A DNA stretch of 64,000 nt, from contig NC_084790.1 in the NCBI RefSeq assembly GCF_028858725.1, forward strand, positions 88,723,496 through 88,787,495, read 5' to 3'. The notes under the pieces are model-generated. The model saw only the letters and a program-made list of their open reading frames with translations. It ran no database searches and was not told where the DNA came from. This document shows, piece after piece, positions 11,701 to 24,300 of this stretch. The DNA is from Colius striatus (taxonomy: Eukaryota > Chordata > Aves > Coliiformes > Coliidae). Each line of letters starts with the position of its first letter. The first letter of the stretch is position 1. The translations under genes were made by a program, and so were the position numbers.

Positions 11701-13427
11701 CAGTGCTGCTTCCAAAGCAACAAACAGAGCAGGATGAGAGTGTTGCTTGGGTTGAGAGAGGACCTTTAACTCCAAAAATGGGTCAGAGGAGATGTGTTTA
11801 GGGGATACTCAAGTTGCCTATTGACATGCACACATTGTTCCCTTTCCTCTGAAATACACCCCTCCCTGACACATCCTTTCCCTGTCAATGCTACTGCTTG
11901 GCAGACAGGGCAGAAGCTTCTTTCAGAGCAGAGGAGGCTGCTTTCCACTTGCACTCAGATGCAACTACTCACGCGGGCAGCTGAGTGCTCTGTGTTAGGA
12001 GGATCCACAAGAGAGTGTGGTATGGTGTGAGTGGCACCCTGTTGCTTGTGGACAGCGTGGTGTGCTTTAGTGGCTGCCTGAACAACCTGCTGAGCAACAG
12101 AGAAGCAGGAGAGGCTCAAAGGCATTTGGAAAGAGTGCTCACTGGGAAATACATTACTGCATTTCTTCTGTGGTTTGAGTGGCTGCAGATGGACTTCTGT
12201 GGCTTTCCCTCTTAACCCACATTTTCCAGCTCGGGTGCAAGGTGCTGGTTATTTGCCCATGACCAATCTCTCTCTGAAAACAAGGAGATGTAACTCAAAT
12301 ATTATATATGCTGACAGCACCAAGACCTGGATGTTTGAAAGGGCCTGGCAAACCAGTCAGAATGTCACGAGCTACATTGTTCTGTGTACTAAAAAATTAG
12401 CATAACTTCCTAGTTGCAGAGCTCCAGAAGATCTACTGTATAAATATTGAAGTCAAACATGCAGAGTATGGGAAGGTTTCAAAATACATGTAACCTTTAA
12501 TAATCTAAATCATCCAGATGGCAAAATAACAAAGCCACCAACAGAAGTGTGGCTGATCCCCAGCACCTGTGGAAAAGGAAGAAAAGCACATCCCCGATAT
12601 GTTTCCCATGACCAATCATGAGCAATGGGTGAGTAAAAGTGTTTTCTGAGCTTTGGAACTCTAATCAATAGCAAATGGACAGGCCAAGATGCTAGCAAAG
12701 ATGCTGCTGTCTCAGCATGAAGCGTGGGTTTGTGCCTTGGACCAAACAATGTAGCGTCTCTGTGAGCACAAAACTGGGCAGCTTCAACCCGACCAAGGCC
12801 CAACACAGAGTCACCTCTTTGCTTTCCTAAACCCTCCATGCCCCAGCTCTGCTTTCTTCCTCTACTTGTTACAAAACTGGATGTGATCACCTGAACTTCC
12901 ACTTGTAATCCCGTCCGTCAGCAATGGCTGCACGGAATTGCTCTAACACTGCCCAGTCTTTGTCACGTACATGCCCTCTGATGCCCTCATTTCCCTGCTG
13001 AATGGCGTCTCCTCCAGCCCCAGCATTAACATATTCCTACTTCACAAGAGGCACCACGAAGTTATAAATGGGCTTTATATGCAGAGTGAAAAAGAACACA
13101 AGAAGGCTGGGTATAAATCTCTGTTCATTTTGATGCCTGGTTGGACATTGTTTGGGAAGGATCCCTTGTCCCCAGTGCATCGTCAAACAAAGGATGTCTC
13201 TGCTTACCTAAGTCTGGCTGCAGCATGAGGTCACAACCACGCAGCACAATGCCATGCTGCTCAGTTGCTGCACCAGGAGAAACAGTCTGAAAGAGTTTAC
13301 TGGAGCCTTCTTAACCAACCCAAACTGCTTTGAACGTCACAACCAGTGTAAAATAACCTGGCAAACACGGTTAGACAGATGCTGAGAGGAACTGGATGAT
13401 GGAAATCTGACAAATATTTGCCATTAA
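8712..13427. other. Intergenic, no gene seen
   Basis: No CR1 and no clear exon. The 9430-9740 and 9990-10120 parts are more AT-rich and unique and could be conserved non-coding, but they carry no clear motif cluster. A 20-base duplication (CTGGAGTGTGGCTTAA) lies at about 11052-11090. A short frame near 12026-12110 weakly recalls an acyltransferase-3 segment (see findings). Confidence 0.45.
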
Positions 13428-13687
13428 ATCATAGAATCACAGAAAGGTTTCAGCTGGCAGAGACCTTTCAGCCCATGGAGTGCAGCCTCTGTCCCAGCCC
13501 CATCACCCACCAGCCCATTGCCCTCAGGGCAACACCCACCCAGCTCTGACACCCCTCCAGGGACGGTGACTCCAGCAGCTCCCTGGGCAGCCCCTGCCAA
13601 TGCCTGACAGCCCTGGCAGCAAAGAAATTCCTGCTCACATCCAGCCTGAACCTCCCCTGGTGACACTTGAGGCTGTTTCCTCCTGTA
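13428..13687 (-). mobile_element. CR1 LINE fragment, 3' end (antisense)
   Basis: It starts with 'atcatagaatcacag' (reverse complement of the CR1 tail) and contains 'cagctccctgggcagcccct' and 'ccagcctgaacctcccctgg'. It is the same subtype as the copies at 3.0 kb and 19.8 kb. Confidence 0.88.
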
Positions 13688-13960
13688 AACACACAGTGAA
13701 ATGCAAAGGCTGAAACCTACTCTGCTTTAGTAGGAATTTGAGAGGCATGTGGTACTTTGGAACAAAACCTGGTTTGTTTCGTGGGTTTTTGTATACTAAG
13801 GCAAAGATGACACTCTGGATTGAGACAATTCATTATTTTAACAGATAAGGTGAGAGGTGCATCTGCAGCCATCAGAGATAACACAAAGATGTCACTGCAT
13901 GGAAGAGTTAATTCCACAAAGATTTAATTGTCAGATTGTTTGTAAGTGCCTATGACGCAC

Positions 13961-14256
13961 TGATGTAACTCAGCTCTGCTCCCCTGATGTACATGAATGG
14001 TGTAGTTGTCGCAAATCTGCTGGGAAGAAAAACTTACCTACAGCAGCTTAGATAAGCAGAGATGTCCTTTATGGACAATGTACTGGGAACACAGGATCAT
14101 TCCCAAAGAATGTCCAACCAAGCACTAAAATTAACAGATATTTATCCCCAACATTCTTTTGTTCTTCATTACTCTGCATAAAAGCCCACTTGGAATTGTT
14201 CATTAAATTTACCCTTTACCTGGATTGATCATTTGTTACTTTCACACGTTACATCA
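13961..14256 (+). mobile_element. Possible solo LTR of an endogenous retrovirus (fossil)
   Basis: The 296-base interval is bounded by a perfect 9-base inverted repeat, TGATGTAAC at the left and GTTACATCA at the right, so it has the TG...CA ends of an LTR. A TATA-like CATAAAAG near 14177 and an ATTAAA near 14203 lie in the order expected for U3-R-U5. No clear target-site duplication and no internal retroviral region are visible. If real it is an old, isolated remnant. The family cannot be named from sequence alone. Confidence 0.4.
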
Positions 14257-14345
14257 CTCTAATCAACTGGTCCCTTATTACACAGGTTATACATATTCAT
14301 ATATATTTCACAATCACTTGGCCAGTTGACTGATTTCAGCTGTAG

Positions 14346-14440
14346 ATTATCTGGTGCTCTGAACCAGAATGGTACTAATTATCTGGTGCTCAGAACCAGA
14401 ATGTTACCTGGTGCTCAGCACCAGAAAGCTACAGGGGTTC
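14346..14440. repeat. Three tandem copies of a near-palindromic 25-30-base unit
   Basis: Three copies of CTGGTGCTC(A/T)G(A/C)ACCAGAA follow one another. The third, CTGGTGCTCAGCACCAG, is an almost perfect palindrome. Confidence 0.75.
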
Positions 14441-15956
14441 AGGACAGCAAACAGCCTAATGGCTAATACAACAAACTCTTTTCTTCCTCTGAAGCAATCA
14501 CTCCCAACGTTGTTTTGGGGTGTTTCATGGCTTGCAGGTGCATGGATCTAAACAATCCCCCTCGCTACCACTCTTACAGTCACTGTGCCTGATTTCTCAC
14601 GCGTGTTCCTCTCCTTGGGAGCAGCTTCACCAAGCAGGCCTGGTTTTGCTTATTTGTGCTGACTTTTTATGAGTTTTACTGAAAAAGTGACTATTCAGTA
14701 AGACCACTTGAACTTTTATACCTTCTATAACAGAGGCAGTGAGGCTTTTAAGATTTACACCAAGCACAATTATTTCTGGTGAGCAGGCACAATTTCCTGG
14801 GAGAGGAATGTAATTAGACAGAGGGCATCTGATGTGTTACATATTGTAATTAGCCGTTTTGTGATCATGATTTCCCAGTTGTATCAATACAAGACTGAAA
14901 AAAGCATTTCTGGGAGCAGTCAGCCCTTGAAAAGCAGGATTTAGCTAGCACTGAAAAGGTGCTAAATCACCACAGCACAATTCAGAAGCAATCCAGGGTT
15001 TATTCATCATGAAGAGGCTCATTTGAAACACGAGAACACGGTGAAACACTCTGAGTTCCTTCAAGAGAAGCAGCAATTAGCTTCTCTTAGAGGAGGAAAT
15101 GAAAACCCACAGACCTGAATGGCCACCTCCTTGCAACAGCAGCTCCCATGTTTGTGTCATGGGCAGAAGGTAACCAGCAGGCATTTGGATTGTTCCTGTC
15201 ACTGAACTGTTATGTTTGTTGCTCCTTTTCTGTATCACAGGTGCACACCTCTGTAAACGCTGCAAAAGGACTCAATGCACGTGTTGAGGCTGCAAAACAC
15301 CTTGAAGAGTCCAACCAGGAACCCAGCACTGCCACCTCATACCAGAGCCACGAAAAGCAACACGCAGCAGGCACCCAAGAGAGACTGACATTTGTTACTC
15401 TCCCTTATACTGATTCTACTGTTAGGTCACTGTGTTCAAGTCACCATTTCTCATCTTGTCAGTTAAAAAACAATCCCAAACAACTGGCAAGCAGATTTGC
15501 ACACAACGGGGAAAGCCTCGTAGGTTCAGCAAGATGCCAGCCCCAGGGGAGCTGTGGAGGACCTTCTGCTGGACAAGGCTCCATCAATCACACCTTTCAG
15601 AGGCCAGACCACACTCTCAATCATGCCTTCCTTCCACATCTTTTTAATTAAAATCTTAATGACACAAAGAAGATTCAGAAGTCTCCCAGACCCCTTTGAG
15701 GTTGCTCTTGTGCATTTTTCTTCTCTGTGCCCTAGTTGGTCATGACCTCTGAGTGTTGCATCTGCCCCACGAGGGATAATGACAAACTGTGTCCTGCAAT
15801 CTGTAGTGGCTCAAGAGGCCTGTCTCAGCCCTGTTCTGTGGTGAAGGACATCTGTGTGACTCAGGCTGAGCAGCCAGGGCAGCCAGGTGTGACGCTGGCT
15901 ACAGAACCATCAACTGTGCCCTGGCTGCAGTGCACTGACAAAGCTTGGAGGGACCA
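14441..15956. other. Intergenic, AT-rich, no gene seen
   Basis: Unique AT-rich sequence. A frame of 167 codons at 15148-15651 has no recognised domain, no signal for an exon and no conserved motif, so it is not called. Confidence 0.45.
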
Positions 15957-16455
15957 TAGAATCACAGAATGGTGGGGCTTGGAAGGCACCTTTAGAGATC
16001 ATCCAGTCCAACCCCCTGCCAGAGGAGGTCCCACCTAGATCAGATCACACAGGAACATGTCCAGGTGGGTTTGGAAACCTCCTGAGAAGGAGCCTCCACA
16101 CCCTCCCTGGGCAGCCTGGGCCAGGGCTCCCTCACTCAAACACTGACACAGTTTGTCCTGATGTTTCAATGGAACTGTTTGTGTTCCAGCTTCATCCCAT
16201 CACCCCTTGTCCTGTTGCTACATACAACAGAAAAAAAGTGCTGCCCCAACCTCCTGACACCCACCAGTGAGATATTTGTAACTATTAATGAGTTCCCCCC
16301 TCAGTCTCCTCCAGACTGAACAGCCCCAGGTCCCGCAGCCTTTCCTCACAAGGAAGATGCTCCAGTGCCCTGAGCATCTTGCTGGCCCTGCACTGGCCTC
16401 TCTGCAGCAGTTCCCTGTCCCTCTGCAGCTGGGGAGCCCACAACTGGACACCCAG
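15957..16455 (-). mobile_element. CR1 LINE fragment, 3' end (antisense)
   Basis: It starts with 'atagaatcacagaatgg' and runs through 'gatcatccagtccaaccccc', 'ctccctgggcagcctgggcc' and 'gagcatcttgctggccctgc'. It is close to the copies at 23.4 kb and 56.6 kb, so it belongs to the same subfamily. Confidence 0.93.
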
Positions 16456-17440
16456 GTCTTTGGACATACGAGGGCAAGGTGCAGCTGCTCTGACGTGCTC
16501 GTTCCAGTGCTGCTGCTGGGGTTCCTGGTAAGACAGTTGTCCTCCAGAGACTAAGCACCACGTTCCAGGGCTTGACCACCCTCACAGTAAAGTGTGTGAT
16601 TCCTCACACAATCCTTAATGCAGGCCCTAGGGGGCATGGTTACAGTTTTCCAACTGTTTGCTGACAGGAAGTCTTGAACAACTTCTGGCAAACTGTGGAC
16701 AAACCTTTCTGATGCTCCTTCACACAATTTGCTTCCATTTATCTCAGTAGCATTTCCCTGTGTCCTTTGTTCCCCCACTGTCATTCCCAGTCTTCAGAAG
16801 CTAAAACAAGGTAAAAATCTCACTCATTTAATTCCCAGGAAGCCAACAAGCTCTGGGCAAGGCCCTGTGCCTGTTTGTCTGGTAGCTGCTTCAGACTTAT
16901 GCAATCACTCGAATGCAGAAAGGGAAGAGGCTTCCAGATATCCTCTGGTCATCCCTCCTGCACACAGACGTTAACTTCCAACAGATGTTGGTCTGCTTGT
17001 GGCAATTAACTGAACCTGGGAGAAACTGCAGTTTAAAAATACTCCCCTCTTCACAATCCTCATCTTTTTTATACCTGGAAGTATTTTCACACGGATCAGC
17101 TGAAAACCCAGTTCACTGCATGAGTCACACACACAGCAGGGCAGAGCTACACCTGGCATTCCTACTGACAGAAATGCTCATGAAACCGTCCCCACACCAA
17201 ATCCAGCTCCCTCAGCACTTTCTAGTTGGTCATCTTTTTTAATAAACGAGCTCAGGACAGAGGGAAGACTGTGATTGCTACAGCTGCGTGTACAAACTCA
17301 CCCTGTCCTGCCTGGGAGGACATGAGCTGCTGCTGGCAACCTTCTGTAGGGCACAAGCCCAGCCCTGCGGTAGCCAGGCCTGTGGGAAGGACACGAAGCG
17401 CAGATTTCCTAAGGCTCTGTGGTTCTGTTTCCAACACCGT
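16456..17440. other. Intergenic upstream of SEC11C
   Basis: Unique sequence with no gene seen. Confidence 0.5.
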
Positions 17441-17534
17441 GTAGCAGCCTCCGAACGCTGAGGCAGGTGAGTGACGCGCCGGGACGAGATGCCCTCGATC
17501 CCTCCTGCAGCCAGTGTGCCAGACTCCCCGAGCC

Positions 17535-17850
17535 ATCCCCATTCCCGATCGCTCACACCGCCCAAGGTCAATCTCCCACCGCCCGGGGCCGATCCCTCAC
17601 CCTCCATGCCCGTTCCTTCACCCCCTGGGGCCGCTCCCTCGCCCCAGGCCCCTTCCCTCAGCCCCAGGCAGGTTCCCTCACGCCGGCATTCCCGTTCCCT
17701 CAGCCCCGGGCCCGTTCCCTCCCCCAGCACCTTCCCCCGCCCAGCCGCCCCATTCCCGTTCCCTCAGCCCCAGCCCCGGGCCCGCTCCCTCCCCCAGCAC
17801 CTTCCCTCCCCCAGCACCTTCCCCCGCCCAGCCGCCCCCGGCCCGGCCTT
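17535..17850. repeat. Pyrimidine-rich imperfect minisatellite upstream of SEC11C
   Basis: Repeated TTCCCTCAGCCCC and CCCCCAGCACCTTCCC modules make several imperfect copies. Two longer modules around 17690-17760 and 17765-17850 are near duplicates. It lies directly before the SEC11C CpG island. Confidence 0.7.
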
Positions 17851-17900
17851 TCCCCGCCCCGCGGGGCCTTTCCCGGCGCGTCCCGCCCGCTCCGCTGCGG

Positions 17901-17905
17901 CCAAT
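17901..17905 (+). promoter_or_regulatory. CCAAT box
   Basis: CCAAT sits in the context CGGCCAATGAGG, a good NF-Y core, within the SEC11C CpG island. Use is inferred. Confidence 0.5.
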
Positions 17906-18142
17906 GAGGGGCGGCCACGCCGCGCCGGCCCCGGCGCGAGGTGCCGGGCAGCCGCCTGACCCGCGGGCCGGGGCCGCCGCCGCCGCTGTGTCGCCGCTGT
18001 GTCGCTCCGCAGCCGCGTCCGTCTCACTGTGCCGTGCCGCGGGGTGTCCGCTGCCACGGGGAGCGCCTTCGCGCAAGCAAAACGGTCGGGCGGCTGCAGG
18101 GCCAGGAGGCGAGGGCCCTCGCGGGCAGGCCCCTTTGCCGCG

Positions 18143-18167
18143 GTGCATGCTGGGAACTGTAGTTCAG
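18143..18167 (-). promoter_or_regulatory. ZNF143/THAP11-type (SBS) element
   Basis: The reverse strand reads CTGAACTACAGTTCCCAGCA followed by TGC. It fits the SBS consensus ACTACAnTTCCCAGnATGC at almost every position. Such sites lie close to start sites of CpG-island promoters. Confidence 0.8.
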
Positions 18168-18216
18168 GTGGCCGCCGAGCCCGCCTCCGCGAGCGGGGCG
18201 GGGGTGGCGGAAGGAG

Positions 18217-18230
18217 ACTACAACTCCCGG
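18217..18230 (+). promoter_or_regulatory. Second, partial ZNF143-type element
   Basis: ACTACAACTCCCGG on the + strand matches the left half of the SBS consensus. It lies about 50-70 bases from the full site and in the opposite orientation. Confidence 0.6.
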
Positions 18231-18386
18231 GGAGCAGCGCTGCCGCCGCGCCCCCGTTAACCGGCGCCGGCTGCGGGCGGGGGTTCGCGCTGGGCCCCGC
18301 GCTGCGCGTGTTCCGAGGAGCCGCTCGGGAGGCCGCGGGCAGCTTCCCGCCGCCGGTCGGGCGCGGCGCTGAGCGGCGGCCCCGCC

Positions 18387-21300
18387 ATGGATCTCTTCGG
18401 GGACCTGCGGCGCATGAACAAGCGGCAGGTAGCGGCCGGGAGCCAGCGTCGCGGCGCAGAGAGCTGCGCTGGGCCGCGCCGGGGCCCCTCGGGACGCCTG
18501 CGCACGGCCGCGGCCTCGCCCGGTCCTTGCCCGGGAGCCGGTGGAGGCGGCGGGGCCGCGTTGAAGCTGAGCGGCCGCGTTGCTGCGCCGCGCACGGGAC
18601 CGCTCCGCTGGGCAGCCGCGGCGTCTGGGGCGAGGGCGCGTTCTGGGCCCTTCAGAGCGGGCGGCTTTGCGTTCTGTTGTGCTGTGGTCGTGCGAGTATC
18701 TGGAAGGGAGGCTGTGAGACTGGTGACAGACCTGGTGATGCCGTGACAGGGCCCTGGTTTGCGCTTTTGTAGTGTCAGTCGCTTAACGCCAAAGCTTCAG
18801 AGCGGCTTTTGAAGTCTGACCAGTGCTGAGCCCTGCCCGTCCCAGGACCTGTGTCTTTCAGCTGGAGTCTGGGAATTTCTGGCTCCGTACCTTGCCCAGA
18901 CACTGGCACAATCGTTTCCCACCAGGGTATCTTTTTACATGGCCAAGAAGGAGAAAGACCAGAAAGGGCGTAGTGTGAGGTGTCTGCACTGCTGCAGCGG
19001 CTGCCGAGGCAGCAGGCTTCGGCACAGCGAGTACGATCAATAAAATATCTCCCACGTCAGAAATTTCTGCCTGACAATACGAGGAAACCGTCTTTTTATC
19101 GTCTCTCTTAGCTCCCCCACCTCCTCTTGTAAAACAAAACCAACTGCTCCGAGTCTGCTGCTGCTGGGCTGCAGCATTTCCTCTGCGTGTGTGCTGAATG
19201 CTTATGAGCTCAGGTGGAAGTCAGGGACACGTCATCAAAATAGGTCTAATCACGTCCTGTATAGCTTCTGATACTCGAGGAGCCTGCCAGTGGGTTCCAC
19301 GGCTTCTGGCAGCAGCGAATGGGAGCGTGGCAGAGGCAGAGGGGAGGATTGACTCCGTGCTGCAGTGTGGTGTGTGTGCCCACACGCCTTCTGCTGGAGC
19401 ATGACTTCAGCATGCGGTGTGCCTGGGCTGGGGCTCGGGGCTGTGCAGGGGTTGAAATGCTGCGTTGTGCTTCTAAATACCACACAGTAACTTCTGAACC
19501 CAATTTTCTCGTTTCATATAGCTGTATTACCAAGTCTTAAATTTTGCTATGATAGTGTCTTCCGCCCTGATGATCTGGAAGGGGCTGATTGTGGTGACGG
19601 GGAGCGAGAGCCCGATCGTTGTGGTGCTCAGGTAAGTCACTGCAACGGCTCTTTCGTTGAAGTCCAAATGTTTCTTTGTCCTTTTTCTCCTCCCTGTCCC
19701 CCTTGGATAGATTTGGAGTTGGAAATTTCACCTGCTTAAAGAAGCACTCAGACATGGATCTTAGAATCACAGAATGGCTTCAGCTGGCAGAAAAGCTCAT
19801 GGAGTGCAGCCTCTGTCCCAGCCCATCACCCACCAGCCCATTGCCCTCAGTGCAACACCCACCCGGCTCTGAAACCCCTCCAGGGATGGTGACTCCAGCA
19901 GCTCCCTGGGCAGCCCCTGTCAATGCCTGACAGCCCTGGCACCAAAGAAATTCCTGCTCACATCCAGCCCGAACCTCCCCTGGTGACACTTGAGGCCGTT
20001 TCCCCTTGTTCTGTTGCTTGTTACCAGGGAGAACAGACTGACCCCACCTGGCTACAGCTTCCTGTCAGGTAGTTGTAGGGAGTGAGAAGCTCTCCCCTGA
20101 GCCTCTTTTCTCCAGGCTCAACAGCCCCAGATCTTCCCAGTGCCCTTCCTCACAGGAGATGTGTGCCAAATCCTTTCCTAGCTTGGTAGCCACCTCTGGA
20201 TCCTCTCCAGCATTTCAGTGTATCTTCTTCTAACCCTCAGCAAAGATTGCTCTTGTAATTGCAGTCTGATGTTCACTGCACATCTGCTGCTTCTAAAAAT
20301 GTCAAAAACGTTGAGAAATTAGTTTTCTTCACTCAATTAATAGATGCAGTACTCGAGATGACTTAGTGTGTGCATCGCTGCTCAGGGACAGCAGTCCCTG
20401 GATAGGAGTTAGCATTCAAAAACATTAACTCTACTTTAACATAAATCCACGTAATGCTCTGAAGAAAACAAGAAGTGTGACACGTCCTGAAGCCACTGAA
20501 CACTTTCCCATCGATTCGTTGGGTTTTTGTTTGTTGGGGCTGTTTTTTTACTCGTATGTTTGTTTGTTTTTACGTTGTATTACAGTGAAACTCCTTTGAT
20601 GAGTAAATTGTACTTACATGTTGCTTCTCTCTCAGTGGTACCTCACTGCAGGGACATAAAGAGCCAGTGGTGCAGGCCTGTGAGTGCTGGTCAAATGTAT
20701 GACATTAAACATGTTCATGGAAGATTCAGCCTTTCAGAAACTGAATGTGTGTCAGCAAGGAATGCATGTAGTGAATAACAGTGTTTCAGTGAGAGTTGCC
20801 TGTTGGTGCTGTTAGTTAAGGGGTCTGGAATGCTACTTTAAAGCTTGTTACAAGCCATACTGCAGCTGGGCCTTGATCTGACCATTAACAGTAGTCACTG
20901 ATGTCAGCGTAACCCTTGCTCCTGGCAAACTCTTTTTGTGTACAGAACTACCTCCTGTTGTACTGGGAAACGTTCTTCTTTTGGCTTTTCACTAATGGAT
21001 TGGTTTTCTTAACCAGAGTGGCTTGTTTTTTCCTTCATCATAGCCACAATACTGTTACTTTCCTACACAGCTTCTGTCTGTCAGGCTTCTGCAGGCTCAG
21101 CTGGGTGACTTACTGAGGTTTGGATTGTGTTAAAGATCTGTGTAGATATTTCACGTTAAATTCTGAGTTTATCTGTAAGATTTAACTGTCCTGGGGTCTT
21201 ATGATGCTTCCTTCATTTACCATCGTGCCAATAAACTCTCTTTTTGTTTGCAGTGGCAGCATGGAACCGGCTTTTCACAGAGGAGACCTGTTGTTCTTAA

Positions 21301-24300
21301 CCAATTTCCACAATGACCCAATCAAAGCTGGTGAAATAGTTGTTTTCAAAGTCGAAGGCAGAGACATTCCAATAGTTCACAGAGTAATCAAAGTGCATGC
21401 AAAGTAATGCAGCTTGACATTTTCCTTCTTTCTGAATAACATGCCCTTCCCCGACTCTCAATTGCACTTTAGTTTGATAGTGTTTGACAAAAAGGGCAAG
21501 TGAATATATGCTGTAGAGTGTGGTCTGCTTGGAGGCCCTGACTCCCCTCCCTCAGCAGAGCTGTGCAGGTTCCAGGCATGTGACTGTGCCATAGACGAGT
21601 CCAGGAACACGAGATGTGCAGGCTCCTTTAGCCAGCAGCAACGTCTGTGTGAGCAGAGTCCGCTTCTGTGCTGACTGTGATTTTGGTTATAGAGAGAGCT
21701 GCTTCTAAAAGCCAATCTCTAAGAGCTCTTGTCTCAAGGTCGGACCTGTAGATAAAGTCTGACAAGTGAGTGGTCTTTGCTAAGTGAAGTTCTTCAGAAA
21801 GCAGATTTGAGTGGGAATAACAGAAAAGGTTCTGTGTGTGTCCACGAGTCACAATGCCAACAGCAGCTCATGCTGAAAAGCACCTGGTAGATGCTTATTT
21901 TTACCTTCCTTGCATAGACCTGGTGTGATAAACAGTTCCCCCTTAAACCAGAGATGCAGTTCTGGTTCTGTGTGCAGCCAGAGGCTGACCTGGAGGTGGC
22001 CAGCGTATTTGCTCCTCAGGAAGTGCTGTCTTTGTAACGCTCTGTTTCTTAATATTGTTACTTGCAATTAGCAGCTTCTGGAGCACAATATGACTGAACT
22101 TCACTGTATTTAAACAGGAGTGTGAGAGCCCAGCCCTGCAGGCATCACCTGCCTGGTAGTGAAATGGGGCAGGTTTTCTGAGCCATTACTTCTGTGGGTT
22201 TTTTAATTTGCCACATGAACTAATACCAAACTATAGCGAGGTTTTGCCTGGAACTCACCCTCTTGTTTGACAGTGAGAGAGTGACCTGAGACTGTTGCAG
22301 TATTAGTGACAAAATACTGAACTTGATGTGAATCTGCAGCTGCTTTCGAAGGCTTTTGTTGTTTATTTCCATCAAAAGAAGAGCAAAGCTGTGTTTTGGC
22401 AGAGCTGTAGTTAGTGAGAGTTAAAGTGTACAGAACTTAGAAGAAAATTGCCTAAAGCTTTCTATTACTCTACCACTGTCCATCCTGACAGAGTGTTTTT
22501 AGGGTCCACCTCGTGTGAGATTTGTGGGTGAGATTCAGTTAAGTTCATTCTCTAATATGTGATTACTAGAGAGTAAGGGTCTTATTCCACCATTTGTTAA
22601 AAAACCCCTTTTACTACAGTGTTGTTTGGTGACATTTCTGTTCTGTTGAAAGTGCAGTTTTTTTCTGTCCCAGATAGGCACACAGTGCTTTTGTTGAGGG
22701 GGGTTAGTGCCTGCTGTGGGGTGGAGAATATCCCCTTCCTGTCCATCATTTAGTTACTTTCAGCAATTGACAATCTGAGGAGCATGTTAACACTTTTTGT
22801 TCACAATCTGTTGACTTGTCAGTGAAGTCTGTAATGTTGATGATTTAATGGTGTTTGTTAAATAAGCAGGACTGGAAGTAAATATTGGTATCTAATCATG
22901 TAGCACTTTTCATCTTCATTGTGTTTTCTAGATGTTAATTGAGGTTTTTTTAATTAAGTCATGTTTAGCTTATCACCTTGTTGCCTTCTAGAGAGACTGG
23001 GTACATCAAATTTCTGACTAAAGGTGATAATAATGAAGTTGATGATAGAGGCTTGTACAAAGAAGGTCAGAACTGGTTAGAGAAGAAGGATGTTGTTGGA
23101 AGAGCAAGAGGGTAGGTAATGCAAAATGTCTGTGTACTTTGTAATTAAATACAAAGAAAAATCATAACTTAGCTCCATGGGTGCTAAAAACTAGATATGG
23201 TCTAGTATTTGCTTAATTTCTCCCAATGAAATAGTAACTGCAAAAAACTACCTGGGCAGGTTGTTTCTGTGGGGCTGTCCCTGATGGGGAGAGTGGAAAT
23301 TCCATTCCTGGAAAAAAAGTCACACTGAAAAAGAATTCACCAGTACAAACAAAATTAAACAACTTGCCCTTGTAACTGCTAGAAGTTACTAGGAAATTAT
23401 TTCATGGAATCACAGGATGGTGGGGGCTGGAAAGGACCATCCAGCCCAACCCCCTGCCAAAGCAGATCCCATCTAGATCAGGTCACACGGGAACGTGTCC
23501 AGATGGGTTTGAAACCTCCTGAGAATGAGCCTCCACACCCTCCCTGGGCAGCCTGTGCCAGGGCTCCCTCACTGAAACACTCAAACAATCTTCCCTTATC
23601 TTTAAATGGAACTGTTTGAGTTCCAGCTTCATCCCATCACCCCTTGTCCTGTCACTGGATACAACAGAAAGAAAGTGCTGCCCCAACCTCCTGACACCCA
23701 CCAGTGAGATATTTGTAACTATTACTGAGCTCCCCCCTCAGTCTCCTCCAGACTGAACAGCCCCAGGTCCCGCAGCCTTTCCTCACAAGGAAGATGCTCC
23801 AGTGCCCTGAGCATCTTGCTGGCCCTGCACTGGCCTCTCTGCAGCAGTTCCCTGTCCCTCTGCAGCTGGGGAGCCCACAACTGGACACAGGACTCCAGAT
23901 GAGGCCTCAGCAGATGTGGCAGAGCAGAGGGGGAGCAGAACCTCCCTGGCCCTGCTGCCCACACTCTGCTGGATGCCCCCAGGCTGCCATTGGCTTCTTG
24001 CCCACGAGGGCACTCAAATAACAAGTTTTTGTATCTAAGGGGAAAAAACCTATTTCCCATTCAGATGTGCATCAGTGATGGGTGTAAAGCATTGTCCTAC
24101 ACGGGAGTATTCAAGGCTGAGTAACACTGAGACGTTTGTGTGGTACTGGAGGGTTAATTTTACCTTCATGTGTTTTGTCCATTGCAGGTTTTTGCCTTAT
24201 GTTGGGATGGTAACAATAGTCATGAACGACTATCCGAAGTTTAAGGTACGTACACGGACATTGTGGGTGCTGGAGTTTAAACTGGGCAACAGCAAGCAAA

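Larger units (their letters stand above)
17860..18660 (+). promoter_or_regulatory. SEC11C: SEC11C CpG-island promoter
   Basis: A dense CpG block spans the first coding exon. It has no TATA box. It holds a CCAAT box (CGGCCAATGAGG, CCAAT at 17901-17905) that fits NF-Y, GC boxes and two ZNF143-type elements. This is the normal form of a housekeeping promoter. Confidence 0.8.

Noticed and set aside
16456-16530. Extension of the CR1 copy or an LTR after 16455
   Set aside because: The sequence no longer follows the CR1 copies at 23.4 and 56.6 kb, and no LTR ends are seen.
17419-18772. Long Pro/Arg-rich frames before SEC11C
   Set aside because: They arise from the pyrimidine minisatellite and CpG island. 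Only the short frame starting at 18387 joins to SEC11C exons.
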